Source: Streptomyces roseochromogenus subsp. oscitans DS 12.976 (GTDB lineage: Bacteria > Actinomycetota > Actinomycetes > Streptomycetales > Streptomycetaceae). From it: 15,564 nucleotides of DNA. The notes beneath the pieces were generated by a model. That model ran no database searches. It saw only the letters and a program-made list of their open reading frames with translations, and had not been told where the DNA came from. Location: NCBI RefSeq assembly GCF_000497445.1, contig NZ_CM002285.1, positions 6,967,195 to 6,982,758 of the forward strand, in the 5' to 3' direction. Of the stretch, positions 1-7,239 are shown piece after piece. Numbering within the stretch: the first letter of the stretch is position 1; the number at the start of each line of letters is the position of its first letter. Both the position numbers and the translations under genes were made by a program.

Positions 1-3000
1 CCCACGGTGTCCCTGGACGTCGGGGCGGCGGAGCCGGGGCCGCGCGCGCAGACGGCGGCCGCGCTCTTCGCCTGCGGCGCGCTCGCCTCGGCGGAGGCGC
101 TGTTCGAGGGCCGCGAGAGCCGTCCCGTGGACCCGTGGCGGGAGCGAGTGTTCATCAGCAACCCCTGCGCCCGGCCCGCATCCGGTCCGGGCTTCTCACC
201 GGCCGCAGGGGCCGCACCGGCCGGACCTGCCGAGGGGGCTGGATCCGCTGGATCCGCTGGGTCGGCCGCACCGGGTGAACGAGCCGTACCCGCCCGGTCG
301 TTCGCGTCCGGCAGGCCGTCCGGCTCCGTGGCCGCCGGGCAGGCCGTACCGGTCGGACCTGTCGAAGGGAGCGCGTCCACCGGGTCGGTCGCACCGAGCG
401 AACAGGTGGTCCCCGCCCGGCCGTTGGCGTCCGTGCCTGCCGGGCAGGCCGCACCGGTCCGGGCTGCCGAGCGGACCGTGCCCACCGAACAGCCCGTTGC
501 CGCTGGGCCGTTCACTGCCGCCAGGCCCGACGAGCCCGACGTCCACCCCTCCGACGAGGACGTCGCCGGCATCGTGCTGCGCTCGGTCGCCCAGGCCACG
601 GAGTTCGAGCCGGCGGCGCTCACGCCGGACCAGCGTCTGCTCAGCGATCTCCATCTGTCGTCGCTGAAGGTCACCCAGCTGGTCGCCGAGGCCGCCCGCG
701 CGGCGGGCCGTGAGCCCCCGGCCGCGCCGCTGACCATGGCGGACGCGTCGCTCGCCGAGATCATCGAGGTGGTGCGCGCGCTCCCCGGAGCCGGCAGCGG
801 CGACGGGCCGGACGCGATCGCCCCGGGGGTCGCGCCCTGGATCCGCTGCTTCACCGAGGAACTGCGTCCCGTAGCGCCGCCCGCCCCGGACCCAGCCGAC
901 CGCCCGGGCCGGGTCACCGTCGCGGCACCTCGGGGAGTGGCGCCCGTTGCCTTCCGGCCGGCGGCCGACGAGCCGACGGGCCAGGCCGAACTGCTGTACG
1001 TTCCCGACGCGGAGTCGCCGGAAGGGCTCGCCGGGCTCCTCGGCGCGGCCCGCTCGGCCATCGCCGGTGGCGGCCGGCTCGTCCTGGTCACGCATGGTTC
1101 GGGCCTGTCCGGCTTCGCGGGCAGTCTGCACCAGGAACACCCGCGGCTCGGCATCACCCTGCTCCGGGTCCCGCCGACCGAGGCGGGCCTGGCGGCCGTC
1201 TCGGCCTTCGCGGGGGCCGAGCCCGGGGTGCTGCGGGAACTCGTGGTGCTCGAAGACGGCACCTGTGCCGAGCCGGTCGCCATGCCTCTCCCCGAACCGG
1301 ACGCCGTAGCCGAACCGGTGCTCGGCCCGGGGGACGTGCTGCTGGTCAGCGGCGGCGGCAAGGGCCTGGGCTTCGAGGCGGCCGCCGCCTTCGCCCGTAC
1401 GACGGGTGTCTCGCTCGCCCTGCTCGGCCGCGGCGATCCGGCTCGGGACGCGGCGCTGCGGCGGAACCTGGAACGGCTCGCCGAACTCGGCGCCACGGTC
1501 CGCTATCAGCGGGCGGACATCACCGACCCGCGCGCCACCGCGCACGCGGTCGCCGAGGTGGAGCGCGAACTGGGCCCGGTCACCGCTGTGCTGCACGCGG
1601 CCGGGATCAACCAGCCGCAGCGCTTCGACGACCTCACCGAAACCGACGTACGAACGCACCTGGCACCGAAGACAACGGGTCTGGCCCATCTGCTGGCCGC
1701 GGTGGACCGCGGCCGGCTGCGTCTGCTGATCGGATTCGGCTCGGTGATCGGCCGCTACGGGCTGGCGGGCGAGTGCCACTACGCGCTCGCCAACGGCCGA
1801 CTGCGCCAGATGCTCCAGGACGAGGCCCGTGACCTGCCCGGATGTCGCACCCTGGTGCTCGACTGGTCAGTGTGGGCCGGCGTGGGCATGGGGGAACGGC
1901 TCGGCGTGCTGGACCAGTTGGCCCGCAGCGACGTCACGCCGATCCCCGTCGAGCAGGGCCTGGACCTGTTGCTGCGGCTGGCCGCCGCTCCGGGCCTGCC
2001 CACGGCGGTGACCGTGCACGGGCGCATGGGACTGCCACCGCGCCCGCTGCCCGCGGACGCGTTCGGCCCCGCGGCCCGGTTCCTGACGCGTCCGCGCGTC
2101 CACTACCCGGGCGTGGAACTCGTCGTGGACAACGCGATGACCGAGGCCACCGACCCGTATCTGAGCGACCATCGCGTCGACGGGCTGCCGGTGCTGCCCG
2201 CCGTCGTCGGTCTGGAGGCGATGGCCCAGGCCGCCTCCGTATTGGCGGGCCGGCCGCTGCGCCGCTGCCGCGAGGTGACGTTCGACCGGCCCGTCACGTC
2301 GGCGGCCGGCGCCGCGCGCACCCTGCGGCTGTGCGCGCTCGCCGAGGGCGGCGCCGTCACCGTGGCCCTGCGCAGCGACGAGACGGCGTTCCGGGCGGAC
2401 CACTTCCGCGCCGTGTTCCCGCTGCCGGACGGCGACGGCGATCCGGACGACGACGGCGATACGGAGCCGATGGGCGACGCGCCGTCCCTGCCGCCGGTGA
2501 CCGGCGACGACCCCGAGGTCCCGGCCGCGGACCTCTACGGGCCGCTCTACTTCCACACCGGCCGCTTCCGGCTGGTCGAGCGGCTGAACGCCCTGCGAGC
2601 CCGGCAGGTCAGGGCCCGGCTGGGCCCGGCCGTGGAGGCGGGCTGGTTCGCCCAGGGACTGGCCCAGGGCCTGCTCCTCGGCAGCCCCGGGCGCAATGAC
2701 GCGATCATCCACGCGCTGCAGGCCTGTGTCCCGGGCCGGCGGCTGCTGCCCGTGGGCTGCGAGGAGTTCCAGGCCGTTGAAGAGGGCACGGAACAGGGCT
2801 CGGCCGGTGCGGACGGTGCCGTCACGGTGCATGCCCGGGAGCTCAGGTCCGAGGGGGGTGCGTACGAATGGGACGTCGAGGCCGTGAACGAGGGCGGCCG
2901 GGTCCTGGTCCGCTGGCGTCGGCTGCGGCTGCTGGACGTGGGCCGGCTGCCGCGCCGGGAGCGCTGGAGCAGGCCGCTGCTAGCGGTGCACCTGGAACGG

Positions 3001-3627
3001 GGCGCGCTCGCGCTCGGCCTGGACCCCGCCCTGACACTCGGCATCGAGTCGCGCGGACCGCGAGAACGCACCGTCCCTCCGGTGCGGCCACCGTACGGCA
3101 CCTCGCGCAGCCACTGTGGTCCGCTGACCCTGGTCGCCACCGCGCCGGCCGGTGTCGCCGTGGACTGGCAGCGGATCACCCCCGCCGAGGCGGACGGGGT
3201 GCGCTCGGCGCTCGGCGCCCCGTACGAGGGCCTGTGGAGGAAGCTGCGCCTGGCGCTGGACGAACCGGACCACGCCATCGCGGCACGGCTGTGGACAGTG
3301 GCCGAGTGCGGCAGCAAGGCGGGGTGCGGCCCCACCGCGCCCGTGACCGTGGACGGGATCTTCGAGGACGGCTGGGTCCGCTTCCGCAGCGGGCGTTCGC
3401 TCATCGCGACCGCGGTGGTCCCGGACCGGCTGGCCCCCGAGGGCGCGCCGGAACCGGAGCCGTACGTCGGCGACGTGTCGGGCACCGGCGAGGTGTCGGG
3501 CCCGGTGATCGCCGTGGCCGTGATGACAGGAGCGGGAGGCACACATGTGGCAGCGCACGACGTACAACCACCGGCATCTGGTGATGCTGGAAGAGACGAA
3601 CCTCGTTGGGAACGTGTACTTCAGTAA
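1..3627 (+). CDS. pksE: Enediyne-type iterative type I polyketide synthase, 3' part (AT end-ACP-KR-DH-PPTase)
   Basis: The reading frame is open at the left edge, so the start, KS and most of AT lie outside. The first ~55 residues resemble the end of an AT domain. A low-complexity repeat linker follows (nt 211-515). The ACP lies at about nt 540-780 with the enediyne-type motif DLHLSSLKV; the carrier serine is probably the second Ser (nt 661-663). The ketoreductase spans about nt 1320-2010 with SGGGKGLG for NADPH binding and YALAN (Tyr at 1780-1782). The dehydratase begins near nt 2090 with DHRVDGLPVLP (His at 2170-2172). The C-terminal phosphopantetheinyl transferase (about 3110-3430) keeps the metal-binding Asp in VAVDW and the W-x3-E-x3-K-x-G pattern. 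This order is diagnostic of enediyne PKSs, which make a linear polyene from malonyl-CoA and self-activate their ACP. The product cannot be deduced. The last 83 nt overlap the next gene. Confidence 0.93.
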   Translation, partial: PTVSLDVGAAEPGPRAQTAAALFACGALASAEALFEGRESRPVDPWRERVFISNPCARPASGPGFSPAAGAAPAGPAEGAGSAGSAGSAAPGERAVPARSFASGRPSGSVAAGQAVPVGPVEGSASTGSVAPSEQVVPARPLASVPAGQAAPVRAAERTVPTEQPVAAGPFTAARPDEPDVHPSDEDVAGIVLRSVAQATEFEPAALTPDQRLLSDLHLSSLKVTQLVAEAARAAGREPPAAPLTMADASLAEIIEVVRALPGAGSGDGPDAIAPGVAPWIRCFTEELRPVAPPAPDPADRPGRVTVAAPRGVAPVAFRPAADEPTGQAELLYVPDAESPEGLAGLLGAARSAIAGGGRLVLVTHGSGLSGFAGSLHQEHPRLGITLLRVPPTEAGLAAVSAFAGAEPGVLRELVVLEDGTCAEPVAMPLPEPDAVAEPVLGPGDVLLVSGGGKGLGFEAAAAFARTTGVSLALLGRGDPARDAALRRNLERLAELGATVRYQRADITDPRATAHAVAEVERELGPVTAVLHAAGINQPQRFDDLTETDVRTHLAPKTTGLAHLLAAVDRGRLRLLIGFGSVIGRYGLAGECHYALANGRLRQMLQDEARDLPGCRTLVLDWSVWAGVGMGERLGVLDQLARSDVTPIPVEQGLDLLLRLAAAPGLPTAVTVHGRMGLPPRPLPADAFGPAARFLTRPRVHYPGVELVVDNAMTEATDPYLSDHRVDGLPVLPAVVGLEAMAQAASVLAGRPLRRCREVTFDRPVTSAAGAARTLRLCALAEGGAVTVALRSDETAFRADHFRAVFPLPDGDGDPDDDGDTEPMGDAPSLPPVTGDDPEVPAADLYGPLYFHTGRFRLVERLNALRARQVRARLGPAVEAGWFAQGLAQGLLLGSPGRNDAIIHALQACVPGRRLLPVGCEEFQAVEEGTEQGSAGADGAVTVHARELRSEGGAYEWDVEAVNEGGRVLVRWRRLRLLDVGRLPRRERWSRPLLAVHLERGALALGLDPALTLGIESRGPRERTVPPVRPPYGTSRSHCGPLTLVATAPAGVAVDWQRITPAEADGVRSALGAPYEGLWRKLRLALDEPDHAIAARLWTVAECGSKAGCGPTAPVTVDGIFEDGWVRFRSGRSLIATAVVPDRLAPEGAPEPEPYVGDVSGTGEVSGPVIAVAVMTGAGGTHVAAHDVQPPASGDAGRDEPRWERVLQ
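211..515 (+). repeat. In-frame degenerate tandem repeat in the PKS AT-ACP linker
   Basis: Two and a half related units follow one another. Unit A (211-342, 132 nt) begins GCCGCACCGGCCGGACCTG, unit B (343-447, 105 nt) begins GCCGTACCGGTCGGACCTG, and unit C (448 to about 515) begins GCCGCACCGGTCCGGGCTG. Units A and B both end in GCCGGGCAG. Unit lengths are multiples of three, so the frame is kept. The encoded Ala/Pro/Gly/Ser-rich repeats carry a recurring AxPxGPxEG element followed by a VPAR element. Confidence 0.8.
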
Positions 3628-4006
3628 CTACTTCCTGTGGCAGGGGCATTGCCGCGAGCGCTTCCTGGCCGAGCGGGCACCGGGAGTGCTCCGAGCCCTG
3701 CGCGAGGACTTCGCCATGGTCACCGTCTCCAGCCGCTGTGACTTCCTCGCCGAGCTGTACGCCGCCGAGGAGGTGGAGGTCCGGATGTCGCTCGGCGCGC
3801 GCGAGTCGAACCAGGTCACCATGGTCTTCGACTACTACCGGGTGCAGGGCAGGACGGCTCAGCTGGTGGCTCGGGGAGAGCAGACCATCGCCTGTATGCG
3901 GCGCACCGCGGAGGGGATGGAGCCGGTGGACGTGCCCGAGGAGTTCGCCGAGGCGCTGCGCCCCTACGAGCGGGAACCCGTCCTGGCGGTGGCCCGGAGT
4001 GTCTGA
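3545..4006 (+). CDS. Enediyne-type hotdog acyl-ACP thioesterase (CalE7/SgcE10/DynE7-like)
   Basis: This 153-residue protein has the usual length and N-terminal signature of enediyne thioesterases: YNHRHLVMLEETNLVGNVY, then FLWQGHCRERFL. In this family the hotdog-fold enzyme hydrolyses the polyene thioester from the PKS ACP using Asn and Arg instead of an acidic nucleophile; N19 and R37 here fall where CalE7's catalytic pair is expected. The start is ATG with GGGAGG six bases upstream. That places the ribosome site inside the PKS frame, an 83-nt overlap that suggests translational coupling. Its 3' end overlaps the next gene by 8 nt. It supports reading the PKS as a genuine enediyne-class system. 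Confidence 0.92.
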   Translation: MWQRTTYNHRHLVMLEETNLVGNVYFSNYFLWQGHCRERFLAERAPGVLRALREDFAMVTVSSRCDFLAELYAAEEVEVRMSLGARESNQVTMVFDYYRVQGRTAQLVARGEQTIACMRRTAEGMEPVDVPEEFAEALRPYEREPVLAVARSV

Positions 4007-4697
4007 ACCGGACTCCCGCCCCGGTTGCGCCGTCTCCGCGGCCTTGCCGCTGCCTGCCTGCACCGCCGTGGTGGGGTGCGGACGCATAGGGTCCGCTCTG
4101 CTGCGCGCCGCGCTGCGGCAGGGCCTCGAGGTGCTGGCCGGGGTCCGCGAGCACCGCCGCAGACGGCCCGGTGTGCCGCCGGAGGTGGTGCAGCTGGCGC
4201 CCGGAAAGGCCGCGGCGGCGGCCGAGCTGGTGGTGCTCGCGGTGCCGCCGGGCGAGCCACTGCGGCAGCTGGCGGAGCAGTTGGAACCGGTCCTGGCCGG
4301 CAAGGTGGTGCTGGAGCTGTCCAACCCCGTGATGCCCCGGGGTGACATGCCTGCACCGCGCGGGCCCTGGGGGCCGAGCGAGGCGGAGCTGCTGGCCCGC
4401 CGCCTGCCCCGGACGCGCGTGGCGAAGGCGCTGAACACGGTCTCGGCCAAGGCCCTCGGACGGCTTGGGTCGGTGCCCTCGGCGGAGTGGCGCCGGCCGA
4501 GCGTACCCGTCGCCGTGGACGATCCGTCGGCGCAGCGACTGGTCTGCGCCTGGGTGGAAGCGCTGGGCTTCGAGGCCGTGCCGGCGGGACCCCTCACGCA
4601 TGCCCGCTGGCTGGAGCACTTGGCCCAACTGCTGTGCCACATCGACGCGCAGTCGGGGCGTACCGGCTTGGTCGGATGCCGGATCCTGCGCCCCTGA
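3999..4697 (+). CDS. NAD(P)-binding oxidoreductase, F420-dependent NADP reductase-like
   Basis: The 232-residue protein starts at a GTG overlapping the thioesterase stop by 8 nt; no other start would keep the whole Rossmann domain. A dinucleotide-binding motif, VVGCGRIGSALL (GxGxxG at residues 26-31), is followed by a strand-helix pattern and LVVLAVPPG. SNPVMP (about 108-113) and VAKALNTV (about 141-148) are hallmarks of the F420:NADPH oxidoreductase/NADP_oxred family. Known members move hydride between NADPH and F420 or act as small NADP-dependent reductases. The substrate here is unknown. Its position suggests it reduces the released polyene, or supplies reduced F420 to a tailoring enzyme; both are inference. 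No transmembrane segment or signal peptide was seen. Confidence 0.75.
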   Translation: MSEPDSRPGCAVSAALPLPACTAVVGCGRIGSALLRAALRQGLEVLAGVREHRRRRPGVPPEVVQLAPGKAAAAAELVVLAVPPGEPLRQLAEQLEPVLAGKVVLELSNPVMPRGDMPAPRGPWGPSEAELLARRLPRTRVAKALNTVSAKALGRLGSVPSAEWRRPSVPVAVDDPSAQRLVCAWVEALGFEAVPAGPLTHARWLEHLAQLLCHIDAQSGRTGLVGCRILRP

Positions 4698-4750
4698 ACC
4701 GTCACTGGACGTGAGTCATCGATCCGTCGGCAGCCTGAAGGAGGGCACCC

Positions 4751-5629
4751 ATGTACGGAACGCTCGATTCTGATTGCAAGGAAGCAAAGGGAGCAAAGGA
4801 AGCAGACGGGAGGACGCTCGTCCCGTTGCTGATGCCCGCTCCGCATGGTCCGCTCGCGGGCGTCGAGATCCGCCGTCCGGGTCCGTCCGGCCCTCACTGG
4901 AACGGCAGCAGAGTGGCGCTGGTGTCCGGAGCGGGGGGCGCCAAGGAGGACTTCCTTCCGCTGATGCACCGCCTGGTCGAGGCGGGACGCCGGCTCTTCG
5001 CGGTGGATCTGCGCGGCCAGAACGAGACCCCTGGCCTTGACGACCCCGCCGCGTACGGTATCGGCGCGCTGGCCACCGACCTGGCCGTCGCGATGACGGC
5101 GGTGTGCGCCCGTAAGCCTGTGCACCTCGTCGGCCACGGTGCCGGCGCCCTCGTGGCGGCCACCGCCGTGCTGCAGGCCCGCTCCCGGGAGAGGTTCACA
5201 CCGTCGACGTACCTCAGTCTCACTCTCGTCGCCCCCTGCTGGGGCGGGCCCATGACGGCCGGTGACGCGGAGCCCGCCGACTGGGAGCTGCTGATGGCGC
5301 GGCAGCACCGCGGCGGCACCATGGCCGACGAGCGCCGTGCCGTGATCCGGCAGCGGCTGGCCCGCAGCCACCCGATGAGCCTCGAGCACCTGGCTTCGGC
5401 CACCGCCGGACCGGATCTCGTCACCGGACTGCGCGCCGAAGGCATCCGGATGCTGGTGGTGGGCGGCGCGGAGGACCCGCTGGTCCCGGTGGACCGCACC
5501 GCGGAACTGGCCCGGCGACTCGGTGCGCGCCACGGTGTCGTCCCTGGGGCCGGACATCTGCCGCACCACGACAACCCCGATGCCCTCGCCGGAACTCTGA
5601 CGGCGTTCTGGGCGGAGGACGGTACGTAA
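4751..5629 (+). CDS. Alpha/beta-hydrolase-fold protein lacking the serine nucleophile
   Basis: A strong Shine-Dalgarno (GAAGGAGGG, about 5 nt before ATG) fixes the 292-residue start. The oxyanion region is VSGAGGAKEDF (about 58-68). The nucleophile elbow reads LVGHGAGALVA, with Gly130 (GGT) where Ser, Cys or Asp is normally found. The rest of the triad appears intact: the acid in GGAEDPLVPV (D242) and the His in GAGHLPHHDNP (H269). The protein therefore looks like a pseudo-hydrolase or an enzyme with non-hydrolytic chemistry. Codons 4-20 are Lys/Glu/Ala-rich with A-ending codons unusual for this DNA, so the N-terminus is probably disordered. It lies 53 nt after the reductase gene, probably in the same operon, and ends 16 nt before a convergent gene. 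Confidence 0.82.
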   Translation: MYGTLDSDCKEAKGAKEADGRTLVPLLMPAPHGPLAGVEIRRPGPSGPHWNGSRVALVSGAGGAKEDFLPLMHRLVEAGRRLFAVDLRGQNETPGLDDPAAYGIGALATDLAVAMTAVCARKPVHLVGHGAGALVAATAVLQARSRERFTPSTYLSLTLVAPCWGGPMTAGDAEPADWELLMARQHRGGTMADERRAVIRQRLARSHPMSLEHLASATAGPDLVTGLRAEGIRMLVVGGAEDPLVPVDRTAELARRLGARHGVVPGAGHLPHHDNPDALAGTLTAFWAEDGT

Positions 5630-5645
5630 CGGTGTCGCGGGGGCG

Positions 5646-6197
5646 TCAGGGCTGGAGGGGAACGGCGTCGCGGTAGCCGTGGGCGGTGATGTGACGGGCC
5701 ATCTCGGTGTACGCGGCCGCCTGGTCGGGGGCGGTGGTGGCCAGGCCGTCGACGTAGCGGTTGAACATGCAGAACGCCGCCGCGATCAGCACGGTGTCAT
5801 GGATCTCCGTGTCCGTCGCCCCGGCGACGCGGGCGGTCTTGATGTGCTCGTCGGTGACCGCGCGGCCGCTCTCCTGGACCGCGTCGGCCACGGCGAGCAG
5901 AGCCTTGAGCTTGTCGGAGACGGGCGCTGTGGCCGGGTCGGCGCGGACCTGGTCGACCAGGGGCATGCCCTGGTCCAGCTGGACAGCGGCGAACGCGGCG
6001 TGGCTGTCGGTGCAGAAGCGGCAGCTGTTGAGGTGGGAGACCCGGGCGGCGATCAGTTCCCGCTCGCCCCGGCTCAGGGCGCTGGGCCCGCGCAGCAGGA
6101 CCTCGGCCAGCTCGCTCAGCGGTGCGGCCGTCTCGGGCCGGAAAGCGAACAGCGACACGATCCCGGGCAGGTCGTTGCCCAGCTCGATGTGCGGCAT
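5646..6197 (-). CDS. AhpD-like / carboxymuconolactone decarboxylase family protein (peroxidase-related)
   Basis: The 183-residue protein has the AhpD signature: E47, then a VSHLN segment with C59-x2-C62 and H66 (NSCRFCTDSH). In AhpD the two cysteines and the nearby Glu/His support thiol peroxidase or disulfide-reductase chemistry. Related members occur as uncharacterised 'peroxidase-related' enzymes. It is an all-helical cytoplasmic protein without signal peptide. The ATG is preceded by AAGGAG at normal spacing. It is convergent to the hydrolase-fold gene with 16 nt between them and no obvious hairpin, so read-through interference is possible. The substrate is unknown, and a link to the Tat genes downstream is not shown. 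Confidence 0.85.
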   Translation of the reverse strand: MPHIELGNDLPGIVSLFAFRPETAAPLSELAEVLLRGPSALSRGERELIAARVSHLNSCRFCTDSHAAFAAVQLDQGMPLVDQVRADPATAPVSDKLKALLAVADAVQESGRAVTDEHIKTARVAGATDTEIHDTVLIAAAFCMFNRYVDGLATTAPDQAAAYTEMARHITAHGYRDAVPLQP

Positions 6198-6323
6198 ACG
6201 GGGCTCCTTCAGTCGGTTACCGTTTCCGCCGCCTCGCTACGGGCCCCCACGCCACCGCGACGGCACCGGCTGCCAGAGTTCTGACAGACCGTCATCCTGC
6301 TCGCCCGCGGCACGGCCGAAACA

Positions 6324-6345
6324 CGCCCTCCGCCGGGGGAGGGCG
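6324..6345 (-). terminator. Hairpin terminator after the first Tat-signal gene
   Basis: CGCCCTCC (6324-6331) and GGAGGGCG (6338-6345) form a perfect 8-bp stem with a 6-nt loop. It starts 9 bases past the stop of the - strand gene ending at 6355. On that strand it is followed by TGTTT, a weak T-rich tail typical of high-GC actinobacteria. Confidence 0.65.
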
Positions 6346-6354
6346 GCGCTCGCG

Positions 6355-7077
6355 TCAGGAGTGCTCGGAGTGCTCGGCCAGCACGGTGAACGGCTCGATG
6401 GTGGCGACGGTCACCCCCGGCATGCCGGTGAGTGCCAGGCCCACCGGTTGCCGCGAGGCCAGGGTATGGCGGTGCAGCTCCCAGCTCGTGAGGTTGTCGT
6501 TCTCCAGGACCAGCGGTTCGGTGGTGGTGAGGGTGACCGACCCGGCGGTGGACGGGGCGGAGCCCAGGCCCAGGAGGCGGGGGCCGATCCGGTCCAGGAG
6601 GCCCGGTAGCGCGCGTTCGACCTCGACGGTGAGGCTGGGACAGACCAGGCGCAGCTCATAGCGCGGCGCCTTGGCATCGGCCAGGCGCAGGGTGCTGGGC
6701 GGCAGCGAGCGGGGGTCGGCTTCCTCGGTGATGGTGATCCGGCCGAACCGGGCGCTGTCGCCCTGCATCCGGTGCTCCAGCACCCGCAGCCGCCACGACC
6801 TGCCTGAGTGGTCGCCCGGATCGGCCTCGACACGCAGCCGGATCGCGCAGTCGATGTCGACGGTGCCCGATCCGGCAAGGGTGCGCAGCACCACCCCGCG
6901 TGCCGTGCTGGCGCACCGGATCTCCTGCCCAGCGCGCGGCAGCGAGGAATCGGCCGCATACGTCGCCGCATACGACTTCGAGGGGGCCGCCCACCAGACA
7001 CCCGCCGCGAGCGCGGCGGCCCCGGTGGCGGTGAGGAAGCCGCGACGGTCGGCAGATGCCTGATCAAGTGAACTCAT
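6355..7077 (-). CDS. Tat-exported protein of unknown function (candidate cargo 1)
   Basis: The frame extends upstream to 7233, but the start at 7077 puts a proper twin-arginine signal at the N-terminus: DRRGFLTATGAAALAAG with R11-R12, then a hydrophobic stretch and a likely cleavage after SYA (about residue 37). The product is 240 residues. The mature part is beta-rich in pattern, with no enzyme motif I recognise. A segment with LRVLEHRMQGD followed by ITITEEAD and LPPSTLRL resembles a segment of the second Tat-signal protein at 11537-12226, so the two are probably divergent relatives. There is no clear Shine-Dalgarno; a TAGATT element 7 nt before ATG suggests leaderless expression. A hairpin lies just beyond the stop. 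Function unknown. Confidence 0.8.
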   Translation of the reverse strand: MSSLDQASADRRGFLTATGAAALAAGVWWAAPSKSYAATYAADSSLPRAGQEIRCASTARGVVLRTLAGSGTVDIDCAIRLRVEADPGDHSGRSWRLRVLEHRMQGDSARFGRITITEEADPRSLPPSTLRLADAKAPRYELRLVCPSLTVEVERALPGLLDRIGPRLLGLGSAPSTAGSVTLTTTEPLVLENDNLTSWELHRHTLASRQPVGLALTGMPGVTVATIEPFTVLAEHSEHS

Positions 7078-7084
7078 GCTGCCG

Positions 7085-7090
7085 AATCTA
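7085..7090 (-). promoter_or_regulatory. Possible leaderless -10 element before Tat cargo 1
   Basis: On the - strand TAGATT fits TANNNT and is followed by 7 nt and then the ATG at 7077, a spacing that would place transcription start at or beside the start codon. No convincing -35 is visible 16-19 bp upstream. The absence of a Shine-Dalgarno supports it weakly. Confidence 0.35.
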
Positions 7091-7239
7091 AGGGGCGGAT
7101 ATACGGCAGATCCCCGTACCGGCGCCGGCGTGGCGATCATTCCGCCCGACCGGAGGAAGCGTGACGGGACCGCCGACCGCACCGCCCGCCCCGTGGACGT
7201 GCGGTGCGGTGGTGCGCGGCCGGCCTGCCGCACGTCCGG

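Noticed and set aside
196..1779. Long open frame of 527 codons on the - strand antisense to the PKS
   Set aside because: It lies opposite a frame with clear ACP and KR motifs. High-GC coding DNA commonly leaves the opposite strand open, and the translation is Arg/Gly-rich without family features.
3606..3998. Upstream extension of the reductase frame to an ATG at 3606
   Set aside because: This part is out of frame with and inside the thioesterase gene, and its translation is Ser/Arg/Pro-rich noise. The GTG at 3999 starts just before the Rossmann fold.
3401..5569. 722-codon - strand frame across thioesterase, reductase and hydrolase-fold genes
   Set aside because: The three + strand genes have recognisable motifs, ribosome sites and coupled starts. 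The antisense product is low-complexity and has no domain.
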